DNA of 64,000 nucleotides from Streptomyces sp. SAJ15 (GTDB lineage Bacteria > Actinomycetota > Actinomycetes > Streptomycetales > Streptomycetaceae): assembly GCF_007595705.1 (NCBI RefSeq), contig NZ_NISY01000008.1:299598-363597 (forward strand), read 5' to 3'. The position numbers and the translations under genes were made by a program. The notes under the pieces are model-generated. The model did no database searches and was not told the DNA's origin. It was given only the letters and a program-made list of their open reading frames with translations. Shown here piece after piece: positions 61,573 to 64,000 of this stretch; positions within the stretch are counted from its first letter, which is position 1, and the number at the start of each line of letters is the position of its first letter.

Positions 61573-63588
61573 TCAGCGGTCGTCGCCGTCCACCTCGACG
61601 TCATCGTCGTCGGCCACCGGGTCCGCCGACGCGTCGACCCGGGCCTCGGCCGGCGAGTCGGCGTCACCGGAACCGGCGGACGCGTCAGAGCCGGCGGAGG
61701 CGTCGCTCCCGGACTCGACCTCGGCCTCGACCTCGGCCTCCTCCAGCTCGTCCGCGTCGCTGACGTCCATGGCCATGGCGTCGACGAACTCCACGCCGTC
61801 CAGCTCGGCGAGCCGGTCCGACGCGTCCGTCGTGTGACCCTGGTCGGCCTCCAGCGCCTTGGCGAACCACTCACGCGCCTCGGTCTCGCGGCCCACGGCC
61901 AGCAGCGCGTCGGCGTACGCGTAGCGCAGCCGCGCGGTCCACGGCTGGACCGTGTTCGAGGCCAGCTCCGGGCTCTGCAGAGTCACGACGGCGGCGTCGG
62001 CCTGCCCCATGTCCCGTCGCGCACCGGCCGCGACCAGCCGCATCTCGACCTGGCCGGACCGGTCCAGCTTCTGCACCTCGGCCTCACCGGCCATCGCCAG
62101 CGCGCGCTCCGGACGGCCCATCCCGCGCTCGCAGTCGGCCATGACCGGCCACAGCTCCACCGAACCGGTCATCCGGCGCGCCGCGCGGAACTCCGCCAGC
62201 GCCTCCGCGTACTTCCCGACGCCGTACGAGGCGAAGCCGGCGGCCTCGCGCACCGCGGCGACGCGGGAGGCGAGCCGCAGCGCGACCCGGGAGTACCCGT
62301 ACGCCCGCTCCGGCTCCTCGTCGAGCAGCCTGGCCACCATGACGAGGTTCTTGGCGACATCCTCGGCGAGCGTCTTCGGCAGGCTCATCAGCTCCTGCCG
62401 CACGTCCTTGTCGATCTCGTTGCCGGTCACGTCCTCGGGGATCGGCAGCCGCTTCACCGGCTCCCGGTCGCGGTCCCGGCCCCGGTCGTCACGGCGGTCG
62501 TCACGCCGGTCGTCACGCCGACCGAAGCCGCCGGAACGGCCGTCACGCCGCCCGAAGCCACCGCCGCCACGCTCCCGATCGTCCCGCCCCCGGCCCTGGC
62601 CGTACGGCCGACGCCCACGGTCCCGGTCGTCACGACGGTCGTCACGACGGTCATCCCGACGCTCGTCACGGCGGAACGACGGCCGCTCGTCACGACGGTC
62701 ATCCCGACGCTCGTCGCGGCGGAAGGAGGGTCGGTCGTCGCGGCGGTCATCACGGCGGTCGTCGCGGCGGAACGCCGGGCGATCATCCCGCCGGTCATCG
62801 CGACGCTCGTCACGGCGGAACGCCGGGCGGTCGTCACGGCGATCGTCACGACGCTCGTCGCGACGGTCATCACGCCGGTACGACGGACGGTCGTCCCGAC
62901 GGAAGGACGGACGGTCATCGCGACGCTCGTCACGACGGAACGCCGGACGGTCGTCACGCCGGTCGTCACGACGGTCGTCACGACGGAACGAGGGCCGGTC
63001 GTCACGACGGTCATCGCGGCGATCGTCACGGCGGTCATCCCGACGGAACGAGGGCCGGTCATCACGGCGCTCGTCACGACGGAAGGCCGGCCGGTCATCA
63101 CGACGGTCATCGCGGCGGAACGACGGGCGGTCGTCACGGCGGTCATCCCGACGGAACGAGGGCCGGTCGTCACGACGCTCGTCACGACGGTCGTCACGAC
63201 GGAAGGCCGGCCGGTCATCACGACGGTCATCGCGACGGAACGACGGGCGGTCGTCGCGACGCTCATCGCGGCGGTCATCCCGACGGTCGTCACGCCGGAA
63301 CGGCGGACGGTCGTCGCGGTCACGCCGGAAGCCGCCACCCCGCTCGTCGTCGCGGCGCGGTCCGCGGGGGCGGTCGTCACGGCGGTCGCGGTCATCGCGG
63401 CGGAAGCCGCCACGGTCACGGTCGTCGTCACGGCGGAAGCCACGACCGCGGTCGTCCCGACCGCCCCGGTCGTCACGCCGCGGTCCGCGCTGCTCATCGC
63501 GGCGCGGGCCGGAGCTCCGGAAATCGCGTCGGTCACCGCCGTCGCGACGCCGCGGCTCCGACCTGTCGTCGGGGGAGTTGGGGGACAT
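61573..63588 (-). CDS. TPR protein with a very long Arg/Asp repeat domain
   Basis: 671 residues; ATG at 63588 with AGGAGT upstream. Residues about 1-385 are almost entirely Arg, Asp and Gly in units such as RRDDRPSFRRDDRRDD, with scattered Phe, Pro and Ser. Residues about 390-590 are helical TPR-like repeats: DVRQELMSLPKTLAEDVAKN, ALRLASRVAAVREAAGFASY, ALAEFRAARRMTGS, RLRYAYADALLAVGRETEAR. An acidic Asp/Glu/Ala/Ser tail follows. The TPR part corresponds to a mycobacterial gene next to the same HAD phosphatase. The Arg/Asp part resembles RNA-binding, condensate-forming domains; the gene lies 130 nt from the 5S gene. Function is not known. Confidence 0.86.
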   Translation of the reverse strand: MSPNSPDDRSEPRRRDGGDRRDFRSSGPRRDEQRGPRRDDRGGRDDRGRGFRRDDDRDRGGFRRDDRDRRDDRPRGPRRDDERGGGFRRDRDDRPPFRRDDRRDDRRDERRDDRPSFRRDDRRDDRPAFRRDDRRDERRDDRPSFRRDDRRDDRPSFRRDDRRDDRPAFRRDERRDDRPSFRRDDRRDDRRDDRRDDRPSFRRDDRRDDRRDDRPAFRRDERRDDRPSFRRDDRPSYRRDDRRDERRDDRRDDRPAFRRDERRDDRRDDRPAFRRDDRRDDRRDDRPSFRRDERRDDRRDERPSFRRDERRDDRRDDRRDDRDRGRRPYGQGRGRDDRERGGGGFGRRDGRSGGFGRRDDRRDDRRDDRGRDRDREPVKRLPIPEDVTGNEIDKDVRQELMSLPKTLAEDVAKNLVMVARLLDEEPERAYGYSRVALRLASRVAAVREAAGFASYGVGKYAEALAEFRAARRMTGSVELWPVMADCERGMGRPERALAMAGEAEVQKLDRSGQVEMRLVAAGARRDMGQADAAVVTLQSPELASNTVQPWTARLRYAYADALLAVGRETEAREWFAKALEADQGHTTDASDRLAELDGVEFVDAMAMDVSDADELEEAEVEAEVESGSDASAGSDASAGSGDADSPAEARVDASADPVADDDDVEVDGDDR
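62440..63400 (-). repeat. Low-complexity repeat DNA encoding Arg/Asp units
   Basis: Nearly 1 kb of variants of CGTCACGACGGTCGT and CATCACGGCGGTC, encoding RDDR/RRDD units. Repeats are imperfect and interleaved, mostly multiples of 12-15 nt. Because of the repetition, several other frames are open across it (see findings). Confidence 0.85.
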
Positions 63589-63668
63589 CGACGTGACTCC
63601 TGTCTTGAGGTACTGCGTTCATTCTCGCGCACCTCACCGGGGTACGCGCTGTGGCAAGAAAAACAAAA

Positions 63669-63710
63669 AGGACCCTTGGTCCCAGCGTGAACGCTGGGAC
63701 CAAGGGTCCT
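63669..63710 (-). terminator. Intrinsic terminator of the rRNA operon
   Basis: AGGACCCTTGGTCCCAGCG (63669-63687) pairs perfectly with its complement (63692-63710) around TGAA. On the minus strand it is followed by CCTTTTTGTTTTTCTT, a U-rich tract, giving a textbook intrinsic terminator, unusual in this G+C-rich genome. It lies 8 nt beyond the 3' end of 5S rRNA. Confidence 0.95.
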
Positions 63711-63718
63711 GAAAGATT

Positions 63719-63837
63719 GTTCGGCGGCGTCCTACTCTCCCACAGGGTCCCCCCTGCAGTACCATCGGCGCTGAAAGGCTTAGCTTCCGGGTTCGGAATG
63801 TGACCGGGCGTTTCCCTAACGCTATAACCACCGAAAC
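63719..63837 (-). rRNA. rrf: 5S ribosomal RNA
   Basis: About 119 nt reading GTTTCGGTGGTTATAGCGTT at the 5' end and GACGCCGCCGAAC at the 3' end, with the internal ACATTCCGAACCCGGAAGCT typical of 5S loops B-C and the GGTACTGCAGGGGGGACCCT arm. Matches Streptomyces 5S as remembered, with a few differences. Transcribed leftwards as the last gene of the rRNA operon. Confidence 0.96.
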
Positions 63838-63933
63838 CCTATTGGGTTCTAGCGAACAAGCACACTCTTCAATTTGTGGTGTACCGGATGCTGTTTGCAA
63901 CCCAGGAACCACACAGTGGACGCGAGCAACTGA
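63838..63933 (-). other. 23S-5S internal spacer
   Basis: About 96 nt of A/T-richer sequence between the 23S 3' end and the 5S 5' end, with no tRNA gene. Confidence 0.8.
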
Positions 63934-64000
63934 GGACAAGCCCTCGGCCTATTAGTACCGGTCAACTCCACCAGTTACCTGGCTTCCATATCCGGCCTAT
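63934..64000 (-). rRNA. rrl: 23S ribosomal RNA, 3' end only
   Basis: On the minus strand the sequence reads ATAGGCCGGATATGGAAGCC at the window edge and ends in ACTAATAGGCCGAGGGCTTG then TCCTCA, the standard 3' terminus of actinobacterial 23S rRNA. Only about 67 nt are inside the window. Confidence 0.93.

Noticed and set aside
62440..63400. Possible CRISPR array in the short-repeat region
   Set aside because: Units are 12-15 nt, imperfect, without unique spacers, and lie inside a protein-coding frame; no cas genes are near.
62454..63632. Alternative open frames across the Arg/Asp repeat (Met/Thr/Val-rich, Val/Thr-rich and Arg/Ser-rich)
   Set aside because: They are by-products of the repeat; only the Arg/Asp frame joins a folded TPR domain and has a ribosome binding site.
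63838..63933. tRNA gene in the 23S-5S spacer
   Set aside because: No acceptor stem, anticodon arm or T-loop sequence is visible and the spacer is too short.

Overview
The window is high-G+C actinobacterial DNA and is almost certainly Streptomyces. Third codon positions are nearly all G or C, and GTG and TTG starts with AAGGAGG-type ribosome binding sites are common. Genus-typical genes include a streptogrisin B precursor, the SepF-like SflA, a DtxR/DmdR-type iron box, and several promoters sitting directly on start codons (leaderless genes). The right edge carries the 3' end of an rRNA operon (23S end, spacer, 5S, terminator) transcribed leftwards.

Layout. 1-11 kb: slipin-like membrane protein (cut by the edge), streptogrisin B, DUF5685 protein with a Cys-rich tail, sflA, acyl-CoA dehydrogenase, MFS exporter, PIG-V-like mannosyltransferase, PAP2 phosphatase, I78 inhibitor. 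11.4-25.5 kb looks accessory: an orphan cytochrome oxidase subunit I, a WYL regulator, a glycosyltransferase coupled to an unknown protein, a branched-chain-amino-acid-type ABC transporter whose two permeases and first ATPase are fused in one 1024-residue protein, an Rpf/LysM protein and a secreted beta-helix protein. 25.9-46.5 kb is a conserved actinobacterial housekeeping block: der, plsC-like, cmk, tyrA, aroH, rluB, scpB, scpA, a ribbon-helix-helix protein, parA, ald, a STAND ATPase, a NUDIX hydrolase, pyrG, then a GH15 enzyme. 46.5-50 kb: PucR regulator, a palindrome-rich gap, a GT4 glycosyltransferase. 50.5-55.2 kb: recN, nadK, tlyA, a small protein, and a divergent SCP2 protein. 55.2-58.9 kb: a three-copy intergenic repeat and an iron-siderophore-type ABC importer under an iron box. 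59-63.6 kb: a NagD-like HAD phosphatase, a DUF1015 protein and a TPR protein with a huge Arg/Asp repeat domain. 63.7-64 kb: rRNA.

How the genes fit together. Most of the block 27.5-44 kb is read leftwards in tight operons joined by 1-4 bp stop/start overlaps (aroH-tyrA, cmk-plsC, parA-RHH-scpA-scpB-rluB). It ties chromosome segregation (ParA, ScpAB), nucleotide supply (Cmk, PyrG), aromatic amino acids (AroH, TyrA) and ribosome maturation (Der, RluB, TlyA) together. Strong hairpins mark most convergent boundaries.

The most unusual items are the LivH-LivM-LivG fusion with an Arg-for-Lys P-loop in its partner LivF, the Arg/Asp repeat protein beside the rRNA operon, an orphan ParA/ribbon-helix-helix pair fused operonically to the condensin subunits, three copies of a hairpin element at 55.2-55.5 kb, a triplicated terminator arm downstream of nadK, and the apparent absence of the steA/steB pair expected between recN and pyrG. 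No CRISPR array, insertion sequence, prophage or tRNA gene was seen. All family assignments are from reading motifs, not from searches.
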